DNA from: Dermatophagoides farinae
Lineage: Eukaryota > Arthropoda > Arachnida > Sarcoptiformes > Pyroglyphidae
Assembly (NCBI RefSeq): GCF_024713945.1
Contig: NC_134677.1
Location: 4,653,001-4,717,000, forward strand
Direction: 5' to 3'
Length of the DNA stretch: 64,000 nt
Position 1 is the stretch's first letter; each line of letters opens with the position of its first letter. This document shows, in pieces, positions 1 through 13,968 of this stretch. Both the position numbers and the translations under genes were made by a program. The notes under the pieces were generated by a model that saw only the letters and a program-made list of their open reading frames with translations, was not told where the DNA came from and did not search any database.

Positions 1-200
1 AAATAAGCATTCTTTGGATAAATCAATTAAACTAGATGAATGAATGAATAATACGCTTTATTATTTTCGATTTATTACTCATACTTAAATGAATCGACTT
101 TTCAGCTTGAAGTTTGTTTTGCTCAACGATACAACTACGACATCTATCGTTAGTCATTATTAAATTCTCAACAATGAAAAATATTTGTCACGAGTATGGA

Positions 201-297
201 GCTGCCATCTATTAATATAATCAACAAATTATTATGTTGAATTTACTATTCACCAATCATGTTAAATGATGATGGTGAATAGTATCGCCATCTGTAA
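201..297 (-). promoter_or_regulatory. Pair of CTCF-core-like motifs (AGATGGC)
   Basis: Read on the minus strand, 201-213 gives AATAGATGGCAGC and 285-297 gives TTACAGATGGCGA. Both contain AGATGGC, which matches the AGRKGGC core of the conserved CTCF motif. The flanking bases match poorly. Two same-orientation cores 84 bp apart could be chance or part of a dispersed repeat. Confidence 0.2.
244..284. repeat. 41-nt near-perfect inverted repeat
   Basis: The 12-nt arm TACTATTCACCA (244-255) is matched by its exact reverse complement TGGTGAATAGTA (273-284). Inside the loop, ATCAT (256-260) can pair with ATGAT (266-270), leaving a 5-nt loop and a 2-nt bulge. It lies between the two AGATGGC-core motifs. 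It is too short for a typical pre-miRNA and may be a recognition palindrome or a transposon relic. Confidence 0.6.
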
Positions 298-2593
298 TTG
301 TTAAACAAAACCAAATATAATGGTGTTTTTTATTGATGATAGATGGTGTGATTATCAGATTTAAAAAAAAAGAATTTTCATTTATTTTTTCCCCTTTAAA
401 AATCAATCATCACAAATCATTTAGATCCATTTTATTATAACATGTTCCGATATCATTAGAATTCACTCTTTTTTTTCTTGAAATTTATCGATAGCAATTT
501 TTACTAATTTATCAAAATAATAAAGGTTAATTCGAATTGAAAACGTACACCCCAAAAAAAAATCAATTTTTGTAACAAGATAAATCTGGATAATTACATA
601 ACAAATTCATTTTAATCTAGCTGCGATATAAGATTCCAAAAATTCTTGTCGCTGTTATACAAACTAGTCATTATTAGATATTTTAAAGAATTAAAAAAAA
701 TCTCTAAAATAGCCTTCTATGGGTTAGTGCAAAAAAAATTGACAACATTATCAACAGTAAAATAAAAATTAAAATTCCTATTCAAAACAAAAAAAAAACT
801 AAAACTAATAAATACATTCATTGTACCCTTCATATATCGATTGAATCAATCAGATCAAATTTTTCTTGTTCATGTTTTGAGACAAACAAACAACTAAATA
901 AATACATTTCAGATAATACAATGGCCACAACATAATAGCGTGCGCACAAACACAAACGTACAATATATATCACAGAAACAAACAGGAAAAAAGCAATACC
1001 AGAAAATATTACTTCATCATTGTAAAAGTATATAGCATCATTGGTACCGGTCATAAAAGGCGGATTTCGGGTTTGTCCAAACGTGTATACACGTGAACAA
1101 CATAGAAGCTAAACAAAACAAAACAAAACAAAATAAAAAAAACAATCATCAAACATAACATGCAGAACAGGCACACATACCACACAAATAGCTAGCTTGT
1201 AGGAATGTACCAATTCTAATTCATTCTTCAATGATGAAATTCAAATAGAGGGAGGATTGAAGGATTTTTTCTGGTATCATCAACAACAGGATAAAGATTC
1301 TGTGGTTCACATTTTTTTTGTCTGAAAATGTAATATAACAAGCAAACAAAAGAAATAGAAATATATAAAGTTATAATCTATTTGGTTGGTGAAAAAAAAA
1401 TAGAATAGAATAAATATTTCCCAACCAATTCGAATAGATAAAAAGCTAGGTCCTGGATAGTTGTCGATTATCAAACGATCGTTCATTACAATTTTGCTTT
1501 ATACCGTTTTTTTTCTATCTTTCACTCTGGAACCTTAATTTCACAAGTGTATGTGTACACGATACATACAATGTACATGTCCACGTCATTTACAATTTTC
1601 TTCTGGTTCCATGATGATTATACGAATTTTTTTTAGCCCCTCTCACTATTTTCTATTATCCTTCTTGATCTGCCTTTTATTTCTGGGCCCATCCTCCTCC
1701 TGGTTTTTCTCCTATTGATTCGATCGTTTTTATTTTTTTTTACTGTTCATGTTTCTGAATCATGTTGAACATAAAAATCGCTGCTACAATTCATATCTCA
1801 TTCATTCATCCATGGTTGTACGATCTTCATTTTGTATCACTTGTATTTTTTTGTGTATTTGGTGATGATTTGATTGTTGCATCATTGTGTATCGTCGAAT
1901 ATTAATGTCGATGGTATGATAAACATAGAATTCTCATTCAAACATCCAAAACAACGTATGAGTTGATGGCATATGTACATACACATACATTGACATTGTG
2001 TCCAACGACATAAACATCGACAACGACAACAACAAGCTTATGATCCATACGAAAAAAGAACAAGAATTTGAACAAGTGTTGAAACAAGAACCCCGATTTA
2101 CCTATTATTATTATTATTATTTGGCCCAACAAACACAGGAACAAAGTCTCAAATATAAAAACATAGACATACATACAAGTGCAACAACAACAGCAACGAC
2201 GACGACAACAAGACTTGTCATTCTTGCAAAAAAAAAAAATTTGTATCAACATCTATCAAACACTAAAACCAGCATCATTTTGACTACCAACCATTATCAT
2301 CATAGTCAATTTTATTGTCTGTGTCGAACAACTTGTTCAACATTCATGTTCAACATAAATATTGTTATATTATTTTCTGGGCATTTGTTTACAAATAAAC
2401 ATTTCATTTAGAAAAAAAATCTGTTCAATTTTCATGTTATAACACATTGTCATAATTGCTGGTACATGAATCATCATTGATCATTGATCATTGTTGGTCA
2501 ATTAAAAATCAATCAAGAATTTTTTTTTGCACAATTTTTTAATGCCTAATCATTAATTGAAAATTCAAATTGGTGAAGAATAGATTAAAAGAA

Positions 2594-5500
2594 ATGTCAA
2601 CGACATTTGGATTGAGTTTTGTCTCATCATTATTGGTTGGTAATAATGATGATCAAAATCAATTGAATAGAACATCAATCAATACTGTTGGACATCAATT
2701 GTCATCATCATCATCAACGAATAGTAGTAATAGTAATAGTAGTAATAGCAGTATAAGAAGTATGAGTTCATCATCATCATCAATGAAATTAGAACCAACA
2801 ACAACATCAGCTATAATCATGCCTACTGGATCATCAAATGGTAATGGACAACAATCGGTTGCTGTATCGAGTTTATTGACAGAAACAACATCAGCATCAA
2901 ATCGGAATATTTCTAGCTCACCATCAATACCGCCATCAGCATCATCATCATCATTAAGATCACAACAACCAACATCATCATCATCAGCAACAACATTGTC
3001 GACAAGCGTAGCCGCATCATCATCGAATAGTTCACCCACGTCATTTAAACAATCCAACTATGAAACGACCAACAATAGTACTCCTTCTAGACTAATTGCC
3101 GGATATCCGAGACTACCGGGTTTGTATAGTTCGACATATGCCTCGGCCAATGATCAAAGTTCAACATTCTATCAAACAAATAGTGCTGCGGCTGCCGCCG
3201 CTGCTGCTGCATCATTCTATCCATCATTGGTGAGTGATTCTATTATTTACCCCAAACACACACAAACAAATGCAGACCAATAGACTGATTCGATTAAATC
3301 CAAAAAAAGACTAACAATCATTGGTCAGACGGTTGGTTGATTTTTAACATTAACAATCAATTCTTTCTTTTATATTTGTCTATCTGTACACATTGATAAA
3401 TGCCTTTTGTTGTCATCATTCGCAGAGTACTCATTATGAATTAGATAAAAGCAACGGAAATAGTTGGACGCCGTTGACAGCAGCTGCGGCTGCATCACAA
3501 GCAGCAACTACACAATACCATACGCCTTATGATGCACATCATTCATTCTATGGTCCATATGGTAATTGTTATGGAGCCATCGATAGTGCTGCTCGACGAA
3601 AGAATGCAACCAGAGAGACGACCAATACATTGAAAGCATGGCTTTATGAACATCGAAAAAATCCATATCCAACTAAAGGCGAAAAGATTATGTTGGCCAT
3701 CATAACCAAAATGACATTGACACAGGTGTCAACATGGTTTGCTAATGCAAGAAGACGATTGAAAAAAGAGAATAAAATGACATGGGAACCAAAAAATAAA
3801 ACAAATGATTCACGTGACAATGATTCGGATAAAGATTCTCAAAAAATTATCGATGATGATGATGATGATATGGTGGTTGGCGGTATTGTCAATAATAAAA
3901 ATGGTATGTGTGACGTGGAATTTTTTTTATTTTTTCCATAAAAATTTCTAATGATGATAAAAGTAATCTGTGGTTTTAATGTCATAAAACAACAAGATAA
4001 AAACATGATTGTATTTTGTTGTTCAAAATAGGGCTCAAAGAGTAGAAAAAATTTCGTTTCTGGTCTGATATGTAGTGAAGAAACTTTGTTGTTCGTATTT
4101 TTTTTTCACCCGATTAATTTGTTGTTACTATCAACAACATTCATTCATAACATCGGGTAGTATATTAGTTTAATTTAAACAAATGTTTTTTTTCTGTATT
4201 TTGTAAAAACAATGTATAGTGAAAACTAACCAAATAACATTAATAATAAAATGTGTAGCAGTTATAGTTGTAGTAAGCATATGATATTTGTATGTGTATA
4301 GAAAAATTCTCCGGTTTCAAATACCGATTATTCATTAATCTTCATTATGATGATTATTAGAACCATATAAACCTCTGTCTTGTTCTGTCGACAGTAATTA
4401 CAATATTGACTTATTAATGAAATATATTATAAAAAGTCATCTTAGATTTCCAGTATCAAGACTAAAAAAAAAAAAAAATATTCGAGTTTTACAATATATT
4501 TAACGATAACTATCTAGGTAAAACTATTGGCAAGAAAAAGAAAATTCCAATAAGAAAGTAACAACAACAACAACAACAACAAGAGAATGTCAAATATGTC
4601 AATTATTATATAGTGAACATGTCAAGTAATATAATAATAATAATAGAAAGAAAAGAAAAAAAAAATCTAAAGCAATAAATCATTTTGCATTTATTATTAT
4701 CCTATTTTCCGATCGATCGATTTTCAGTGAGTTCATTTTTATTCTATATATTATATCTGTGTATATAGTTGATAACGGTAATGGACTACGAATCAATAAA
4801 GATCAAGATGGACGACTAACAAACACTAACAACAACGGTATTCTAATCGGTCAAAATACTATGGCGGCATCAAACAATCATCATAATCATCACAATCACA
4901 ATAATCATCATCCTCATCACCATCAGCATCATCATCATTTGACCAAAGGTCATTTACTATCTAATCAAAGTGGAAATAATGTTGTTGGTGGACAATTAAG
5001 ATCACCACAACAGCCAACGGCAACTACATTGATTTCACCGCCACCGTCACATTCATCACAAACATTTGGACTTACAATGGTCGAAAGTGATAACACGATG
5101 GATGGACAAAGGTAAAATTGGGTGTTTATCACACACACACAAAACTAGAGAGAGAATTTCTTTAAAAAAAAAATTTCAATAATTTTATAATCGATTTTTT
5201 TGTTTTTTTCTGATCACACAAAATTATTGGAATTTCATAGGCCAAAAATCTGGTCTTTGGCACAGACAGCGACATCGGCTGAAGCAGCTTCAGCAGCAGC
5301 CGCTGCTGCTAGTCTTGCTGGACGTTTATATCATCATACAACAACAGCCGCTGATTGGTCAACAGCAGCAGCCGCACATTATGCTGCCGCTCAACAATTT
5401 CAATCTGGACAGAATTTTTCCGATAATCTATCGTTGATTAATCCTTTGTCAGAACATTATCATCATCATCATCATAATCATACTCATTCTTCTCATCATC

Positions 5501-5790
5501 AAGTACCAACACAACAATCAATAACGGCAAATAATAACCATCAAAACGTGCAATCACCATCACATGCACCAAATAGTGGCAATCATTTACATCATCATTT
5601 TTATTCACCACCACCACCACCACCTCTTCCGCCAGCTTCATCATCATCATCAAAACAAAATGGATGGAATGATGAAACATCATCATCAATGGTGAATGGA
5701 CCATCATCAAATGTCAATAATAACAATGTTGGATTTAATGGATGTTCATCGTTTCATCTGGCCACAAGCAACATACAAATGCCACTTTAA
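2594..5790 (+). CDS. Irx: Iroquois-class TALE homeobox transcription factor
   Basis: Exons are 2594-3229, 3426-3903, 4769-5111 and 5241-5790. Splice phases 0, 1 and 2 join exactly to give 668 residues. The atypical homeodomain is at about residues 266-329. It carries the three-residue TALE loop (KNPYPTKGE) and recognition helix [17 protein letters not shown], followed by KMTW, which is essentially invariant in Iroquois proteins. Residues 486-497 ([12 protein letters not shown]), created across the last splice, match the conserved Iroquois C-terminal PKIWSLA motif. The N-terminus is Ser/Asn rich, Ala runs lie just before the homeodomain and again in exon 4, and exons 3 and 4 carry long His-rich runs. 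The start is the ATG at 2594, because an in-frame stop lies at 2558. The family are nuclear DNA-binding regulators of patterning (araucan, caupolican, mirror, IRX). I cannot say which paralogue this is. Confidence 0.95.
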
Positions 5791-5967
5791 AAATATATTC
5801 AAGGTTCTTGATGATTAGTATAACCTAGTTTGTATTGAGAATTTTTTTTTTTGGACTGAATTACTTTTATTATGTGTTAGGTTTTTTGTGTGTATACTTA
5901 CATTTACATTCCAAGAATATTTTGTTTCCCATTTGAATTTGAATTAGATTATGATTTTTTTTGAATG

Positions 5968-5973
5968 AATAAA
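5968..5973 (+). terminator. Candidate polyadenylation signal of the Iroquois gene
   Basis: AATAAA lies 177 nt after the TAA stop at 5788-5790. Another AATAAA occurs near 6405. Either would give a short 3' UTR. Confidence 0.4.
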
Positions 5974-8900
5974 ATGAATGATTTTTTTTCTGAAATTCTT
6001 ATTTATGACAATGACAATATAAAAATGTTCCAGATTCGGTTAGTTTTTTCATCCATTTATTGATTTTTATTCATTGTTCCAATGAAAATCATTTATATTC
6101 GGTACCATTATTTATATAAAAAAATGTTTGTTTGAAAATGCCGAGGTTTTGTTATTGTATTCAAACCAGAATCTATTGTTGTGTATGCGAGAAGAAAGAC
6201 ATTGGTTCATGAACAATTTGTTTCGTTTGTCGAGCTACTATTATATCCATTCATTCAATTTGTTAACGATCGTTCTGTATATAATAATCAATTTTGTTTA
6301 TGTGCACAACAACAACAATATCGATGATGACAATCGTGTGATTGAGATTGTATACATTATTGAATTGCGAATATTGAATATCAAATCAGATTGAATTCAG
6401 ATTTGAAAATAAAATGATTCTTTCTTACCAGTTAAAAGTCAAAGCAGAAATTTTTTTTGTGAATAGAATTGCAATTCGATAAACAACAGAAAAACAACAA
6501 CAACAAAAATGATTTCAAACAAAATGAATGCATTTTATTTTCAGAGTCGAAAGAGAAATGGAATTTTTTTTTTTTGGATTAAATGACAATTGGTATCGAA
6601 TGAAAATAAACAACCAGCATCCAGCACGTCTAAAGTATTTATGATGATAATGATAATCAATTTTTCTTTTTTTTTTCCACATAAGCTTTGCATGTTTGTT
6701 TGTGTGTTGTATCGATATTACAGGCCTGGTATATTGTGCATTGTATTATTACGATGTAATGTTTGAGAAAAATATTTCCGTTCGCTGCAAGACATCGACG
6801 CCCAGTCGAGCTTAAACAACCGATCCATTTGGTACAGGATTTTTCTTTTCTAAACGACTATTTATTTGTATGAATGTAATAAATATTGGACAATGATTTA
6901 GATATGTATGAAATCAATGCACACACACACACACACACAAACATATGACAAACAACAAAAATGAATAAATGAATGAATCTGGACAAAATTTCATATAGCG
7001 ATAAAATGAAGAAAATAGAGAAAAAATGCCGAAAAAATGGTTCTAATTGATGTTTGGATTTTTTTTTATTTTCTTCCATTTTCATTTCATCACACTGGCA
7101 AGCTATTGACCATTTTGAAGGTTTACTTTAATGTATACAACAACATCATCATCATTATCAGAGGGGATAATCATTGACTAGGGGAAAATGTGAAGCCAAT
7201 CATTATTCTGTTCCACAGATGAATGGAATTTTCAATGATGATCATAATCATTGATGGTGGTGGTGGTGGGAGGAGAATCCATTCATTTGTTCATCCATCT
7301 ATTCGCGAAAAGGAAAACAACCAAAATAGAGCAAAACAAACCAATAGCAGCAGTATGATAGTGAATGTCAATTATCGGCCATCGTTAGTCTTTCTTTTTT
7401 TTGCATCGTTTTGTATATGCTGGACTTTGGTCCATACTGTGTGTGTATGTGATTATCACAGATATACATCATTTAGATATAAAAGAAAATATTGGAAGCC
7501 AAAATAGGAGGATAGAAAGAAAAAAAATTATTTAACGCGCTGTCAATGTCAGATCACTAAAAATGAGAATGACAAAATGGTTTGCGGTTTGACTTCCAGA
7601 ATTTTCGAATAGAATTTATTTTTGTTTGACTGATTTTCTGGTTGCCTGATGGAGATTCGGATGATGGACAAAATGGGAGGAATAAAAAATCAGGCACATA
7701 CATTTGCTATGATGATGATTATTATGGAGAAGGTGATTGGATTCGGTTGTCTTCATCCAGATTTTATTTGTCCAGAAAAGAAAAGTTTAGGTCCGTTTCA
7801 TTCAATTTAGCTAATGACAGTTTTTTTTCGTTATTTTTTTCTCGTCAGTTGATCGAGATTCATTTCAATAAAAATAGAACAAGAATGGTAAAAAAAAAAT
7901 TTTGAGTGGGCAACTACTGAAATTTGTTTGAAACTAAACAATATATGTGTGAATACTGTATTAGTATATGAATGAAGAATGCCAATTTAATCGAATTGAT
8001 TGTACTCGATATAATACACTATTCGGACAATATTAGAGGACAATAAAAACACTACTAGTAACACAATGGAAGAAAAGAGAAAAGATATTTCGAATTTGCA
8101 ATCACGCTTATAATAATATTATTATTATTAAATCGAGAAAAATTCAAAGTCATCTATGGAGAAAATCCAATTCAGTTCAAAAGTCAAGAACCACAGAAAT
8201 GACCGATGATATAAACCAACCAACCGATATTTTTGGCATCCATTGACATAAATAAAATAAAAAAATGGAATGGAATAGATATCAGGTGGATAAGTCAGTT
8301 ATTTTTTTTCTCTCTTTCTCATATCGATCTCAGCTAATAATAATATATTATTTTTGAACAAATATTATTCTTATATATTCAATATATATTGATCTAAATC
8401 CAATTTCGATGATAACGATTATGATGTCAATGATGATTATTATAGCCACAGATGTCATTGTTGGCATATATTTTTTCACATATAAATGTATAGAAAAAAA
8501 AATATAAACCACTTTAAAACGGCTCAAGAATTTTTTTGTGAGTGCTCAATTTCATTTCATTTTTTTCCGTACAATATTTGATAAAAAAAAAATTTTTCCC
8601 AAAAAATTCGTATAGCTTTCGGAAACAAAAACGAAACAAAAAAAAATGAAGAAAAAAAACCGGCATAAAGCATCATATGTGCATGGCATCAAATTCGAGT
8701 GCAATCATATATATGCTATATATATGAGTGTATATCTGTGCCATTGCAATATGGTGAACAATAACATCATTTTGGATCGACCGTTCGAGTGATTGACATG
8801 ACTGACAATAGTCCAACGAGGAGAAAAAAAAATTTGGGCTGTATTTTTTCCATCAATTTCATTTGCTTCCCATTTGGAACAAACATTTGTTCATTTTCAC

Positions 8901-9724
8901 ATGAAAATCAAATATAACAAAGTATGATGTTCTCATCATCAGTATGATGATATTAGTCATCAAAGAGGTTCATTATGATTCTCATGTGAACAAATTAGTG
9001 TTTTTTAAACGATTCCAATAAACATTTAAATAAAGATATTTGAAACCAACATTACAGGGGTAAATACTTGATGGATTCCATTTGTCCGGATAGAATCGTT
9101 ACGGAACAAATAGAATAAAAATTATTTGTTATGGTCTTTACAGATAAACAAACAGAATTAAGAATGATTTCAATTTTTAATTCCCAGAATTTATAGCCAA
9201 GTGAAAATAAACAAAAGAATATGCGTAACTATTTTCCTTACTGGTTCGAATCGGAAATATTTACATTCGAGATCCGTTTTTTTTTTCGTTGCTGGTTCAT
9301 GAAAATGAATTCATTGAAAAAAGCCCCTGGAGATATAGAACATGAAAAAAAACAAATCCGGAACACTTGAATGTTGGAAATTGCATAAAATTCATGCATA
9401 CAAACACAATGTCACGTTCAAATCATCACTAAGATGAAAATAAATATATCGAAATTCGATCGATCTGCACAAGTTAACTTTGTAACGAAAAAAAAAAAAA
9501 AACATTTATTCATTTGTTTAGTTCATGTGATTCTTGTGTTTGATGCTAACAACGACGACGACGACGACGACAACAACAACAACACTATATTGACGCCCTA
9601 AAGCATTAAAACAATCATCATCATCATCATCATCAATGACAACGATCTATTTTTGAAACATTATTTTTTAAAAGTTTTCTCATGTTCAATTTCATTCGTT
9701 AATTATATTCTTGTTTGATTTTAA

Positions 9725-9749
9725 GTGTGTGTGTGTGTGTGTGTGTGTA
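9725..9749. repeat. (GT)n microsatellite
   Basis: About 12 uninterrupted GT units. Confidence 0.9.
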
Positions 9750-10048
9750 TGTCTATAGTTTTATTTTATAATCATCATACGCGTACATCATACGATTAGG
9801 ATTATTCACTTTTTTTTGATGAAGATTTTTATTTTAGATTTTGGTTTTGCCTTTAAATGTAATATATATAAATGTTTTTACACACTGTTTGTCAATAGAA
9901 GTGAGTGTGTATGTTGCCACTCGAAAATGTGAACATTTCATACACGCGCGCATAAACAATCAATTTTTATTTGTTAACACAATAAAACAAAAAATTGAGA
10001 AGAAAAAAAATTATCGGTTTCTGTTTTGTGTATTTATGAGGCGTGGAA

Positions 10049-10071
10049 TTTTTTTTTTTTTTTTTTTTTTT
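10049..10071. repeat. Poly-T tract
   Basis: A run of 23 T residues. No adjacent retroposon body or target-site duplication was recognised. Confidence 0.85.
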
Positions 10072-13000
10072 GGTTTTATAACCTTTCATAAAACACATAA
10101 GAATTTTGTCTATACTCATTTGGCAATTTTGGCTATTCCGATTACAACATAATCATAAAAATATTTGGTGGGCCACTGTGTTAAGTGTAATTAACACGTG
10201 TATCACGTGTCGTTATAATCATAAATTCATAATAATAATAATAACCATAACCTTTCACATGGAATAAAAATATTGTAGTTTTTAATTTTTTTTCCTGTCA
10301 CAATAATCTGAAAAATTTTCAACTAATAAGATTGTGATCGTTGAATCATCATATCATGATAGTCACGTGCATGGCCACAATGATCATTATGATGATGATG
10401 ATGATGTTGACAAGGTCGATAGGTCGATCCATCTTGAATCATTACAAAAACAGTATGAAACATATTTCAGATATTTTAACGTAAACATGCCATTGTTCAT
10501 AATACATGCTTTGACATTGTGTCATTGAATAACAATTTTGACAATTCTAAAAACAACAATCTTTTTATTCGATAAACATAAATTTCTAATTAATTAATTA
10601 ACGAATAAAATTAACAGTAATTACGAATGAAAGTAATGACAAAAAAAATAAAACTTTGAAATTAGCTGGATAGAATATATCAAACATACACATATTATTA
10701 CGTGCAATGTGGCATTACATTCTTATTTTCATGAAACTATGGCATGCAAAATGTCAAAAAATATGCCCGTCTAACATGTTTGACTTTTTTTTTGTTGGTC
10801 GAATAGGGTCGAGATGATATAAATTAGGAACAATTCTTTTTTTTTTTTTTTTTTTGGTTCGGTTACAAGAAATTTTGGATTGACAATCGCAAACTTACAC
10901 ACACACACACATAATATCTCATTGATGGCATGTTCGATTCGTTACATATATTACATGTATAGTTCAGTTATATACAACATTTTGATTCTAAAAACATTGA
11001 TAATAATAATAATAACTTGCTCATCATCAATCTGTTATTCTTCTTTATATTATATCATCCATGATTTTTTTTCCATGTTGTTGATAATATTATACTAGAG
11101 AATCTCCAGTCGAGATATTGTACAATGTGGTCGTAACATTATATCGAAAATAATTTAATTAAACTTTTATTTTTGGCTTTCACTCTATGTAATTGTGTGT
11201 ATATGATAAAAATTAGGGAAAAATAAGAGACCAACATTATCAGCAAACATCGACAACTGTAGCAGCAGTAACAACATCTTTTCAAAGAATTGAATTGAAC
11301 TGAACTGACATGTTTTTGCAAAAGCAATCTGTCACCGGTTTAAGTTTTCATTTTGAATCAGAAATTCTGAAATAAATTTATGCGTCAATATGAAGAATGT
11401 TTGGCTGAAAAGAATTGATCACCATCGTATACGTTTTTATTCGAACAAAATGATCATGATTCGAAACAATGACAAATTATGGGCGTAACTTTGATACTGT
11501 AATGAATTTGATTAGAACTGTATACAAATAAAAGAAAACTCATTCATTCTGAATTCAATTTCAATCCAAATGGATCAGTCAAGGATGATCAGGTTTCTGT
11601 TTTAACTAAAGAATTTTATCTTTGTCGAGACTAACCGACGAAACAAAAAAGAAATGATCTTTTCTTGTTGTTGTCAATGAGAGAGAAAAAAATTCAATTA
11701 ATTGATCAAACAGCAATTGTTGTTTTCTTTATGACTAAAAAAAAAGTTTGACCAAATGAAAAAAATGACAACTCTATGCTCACATTGGCTATGTGTCGAA
11801 ATCATCATCATGGAATGTAGATATATTTAATTGAATAGCAGTTCCAATGACTGCTGAACCATTTGTCAGCAAATGATTTGAACATTTACAAAATATATAT
11901 ATATTTACTAGATCTGATATGACTTTTTCGACAGAATAAAATGAAAACATGATACAGACATTGTTTTCGTGTCCCATTTTTTTTTCTTGCTGATAATCTA
12001 TGTGTCGATTTTTTCCATTCACTATCTTTATATCTCTTGATGATTCTTTGGATTAATTAATTATTGAAATACATACAATGATTAACAGATAAGATTTCAT
12101 ATTATCAAAGTTTTTTTTTCGATTATGTTGATCATCATCATTTGTCATATAATAATAATAATAAATATAATGAAACAGAATGGAACATTCATATAATTTA
12201 TCATGTATGTATGTGCGTATGTCATAATTATTAATATTTTTTCTTTCTTTTTATACGGATAGATAATATGATATGACAAAAAAAAAAAAAAAATGGTCCA
12301 GCCACAAATATTGACTATAGGGTATTTCGCTTGATTCCCCGTTGATTTCCGTATTTTTATTTTTTTCCTTACTTTCTTTGATTCTTCTAATAGGCTACTG
12401 TATTTTCGGTTTTATTGTCCAATTTCTACCTAATATTTGATTGGTGTTTGATTCGATATGGCATAGAAGTCATTTTTTTTGTTTTGTTTTGTTTTGTCTG
12501 AAATCCCAATGATCCAAGCGTTTATTATCAATCAACTCATAGTATCTCATTGTGTGTGTGTGGATTGAATGACCCGACAGCATTATTTAATCCATTTGGA
12601 TATTGAAAAATCTAGAGGGAAATGAATAGAAAAAAAAATATTCACCTAAACTGAACACCTCGATATGATAAGCATCTCGAATATCAAACTCACTTGTGAT
12701 TACAAAACAAACCAAGCTCTTCATGTGTATGTAAATGTTGGAATATAATTGACTCTAGTTTTTTTTCTGGTCATCGGCTCAATTCATTTTGGCAAATGCA
12801 AACAAAAATGAGATTGGGGGAACTATTTTTTTTTCTATTCCAAAGACGGGTGAAAGATTGATGGCTTTTAGTCATTTTCGGTCATTGATGATTATTCATA
12901 GATAAGAACGATAGTAAGTGAGAGATAAAGAGAGAAAAAAAGCGATAGAAACCGATAGAGAGTTTGTGAGATGATAATGGTAATGAGGCTATTTAGAATA

Positions 13001-13941
13001 AGAATAGAAATGGCTTGTAAGACCATTATTAACGGTGTTTTGCTTTGAATGTCAAGCTCATGATTATGATGATGATTAAAATTATTTATGATTAAACAAA
13101 AAAAAAATTAATTTCATACAAAAACATTCTGAATGGTTGAAATTCAAAGAAGTCATCAATCGATAATCGAATGATTAGCAAAATCAAGTAAACATTCACA
13201 AATGTCTTTGTCATTGTCGATCTTTCGATGTCATTGTTAGATCATTTTGTTCATGTTGTTCAGTTTGTTGTTAAAGATTCAACATTGGAAAAAGAATAAT
13301 TGTATGAGAAAAGACAACACAAGAACATAGAAAAAACACAATATGTTCTTGTCGTTATCGCTGTTTAGTCACCGATTAAAATATGTTCTTTTTGGCTGAT
13401 GTTCAAAAATGTTTGTTTGCTTGTATAAATGTTTTTGGAACATTGAACAATCTATCTGAAGATAGTAAAATCGACAACAACAACAACAACGAAAAGCTTG
13501 TTGCAATTATTGTAGTCTTTTGCTTGTAGCACAATTTCGATATGTACTACATAACAACATACATACGCGACGATTGTGCAACCAAAGAACCACGATCTAG
13601 ATTCATGGGACAACAACAACAGCAACAACAACTTGAATATAACAAGTTCAGCGAACCAAATTCAAAAAGCTTCCTTTACCAGCAAAAAAAAAAAAAAATT
13701 TTTTGTTTCTCTCAATGGCCTACCCATTTGCTTTCATGTAATGTATTTATATTATTATTATATAATCATAAACGTTACACACACACAATAGATTTTTTGT
13801 CGTTTATAGAAAAACTAAAAAAAAAAATCGGGAGCCATTTCCGTGATAGTAAAAACACGTAACAATCATGACAATACAACGAATCGACTAATTTATGTTG
13901 ACAAAACAAACAAATAAACATGGATGAGGTGCTGTAAGCAC

Positions 13942-13968
13942 TCACACACACACACACACACACACACA
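13942..13968. repeat. (CA)n microsatellite
   Basis: About 13 uninterrupted CA units. Confidence 0.9.

Larger units (their letters stand above)
1..2593. other. Upstream region of the Iroquois gene, no gene seen
   Basis: AT-rich sequence with A/T runs and, near 1998-2230, CAA/GAC-type low-complexity repeats that keep one frame open without resembling a protein. It holds an inverted repeat (244-284) and two AGATGGC-core motifs (201-213 and 285-297), listed separately. The 5' UTR and promoter of the homeobox gene must lie here or in an unrecognised upstream exon, but I see no clear TATA box or initiator. Confidence 0.5.

Noticed and set aside
1998-2411. 137-codon plus-strand open frame upstream of Iroquois
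   Set aside because: It opens with a TTG, is driven by CAA/GAC/TAT low-complexity repeats that lack stop codons, and contains no domain or splice link to the homeobox gene.
9243-9252. GGTTCGAATC resembling a tRNA T-arm
   Set aside because: No acceptor stem, anticodon arm or D-arm could be built around it.
13942-13968. Regular short repeats resembling an array
   Set aside because: Pure dinucleotide microsatellite with no spacers. There is no CRISPR-like structure anywhere, as expected for animal nuclear DNA.
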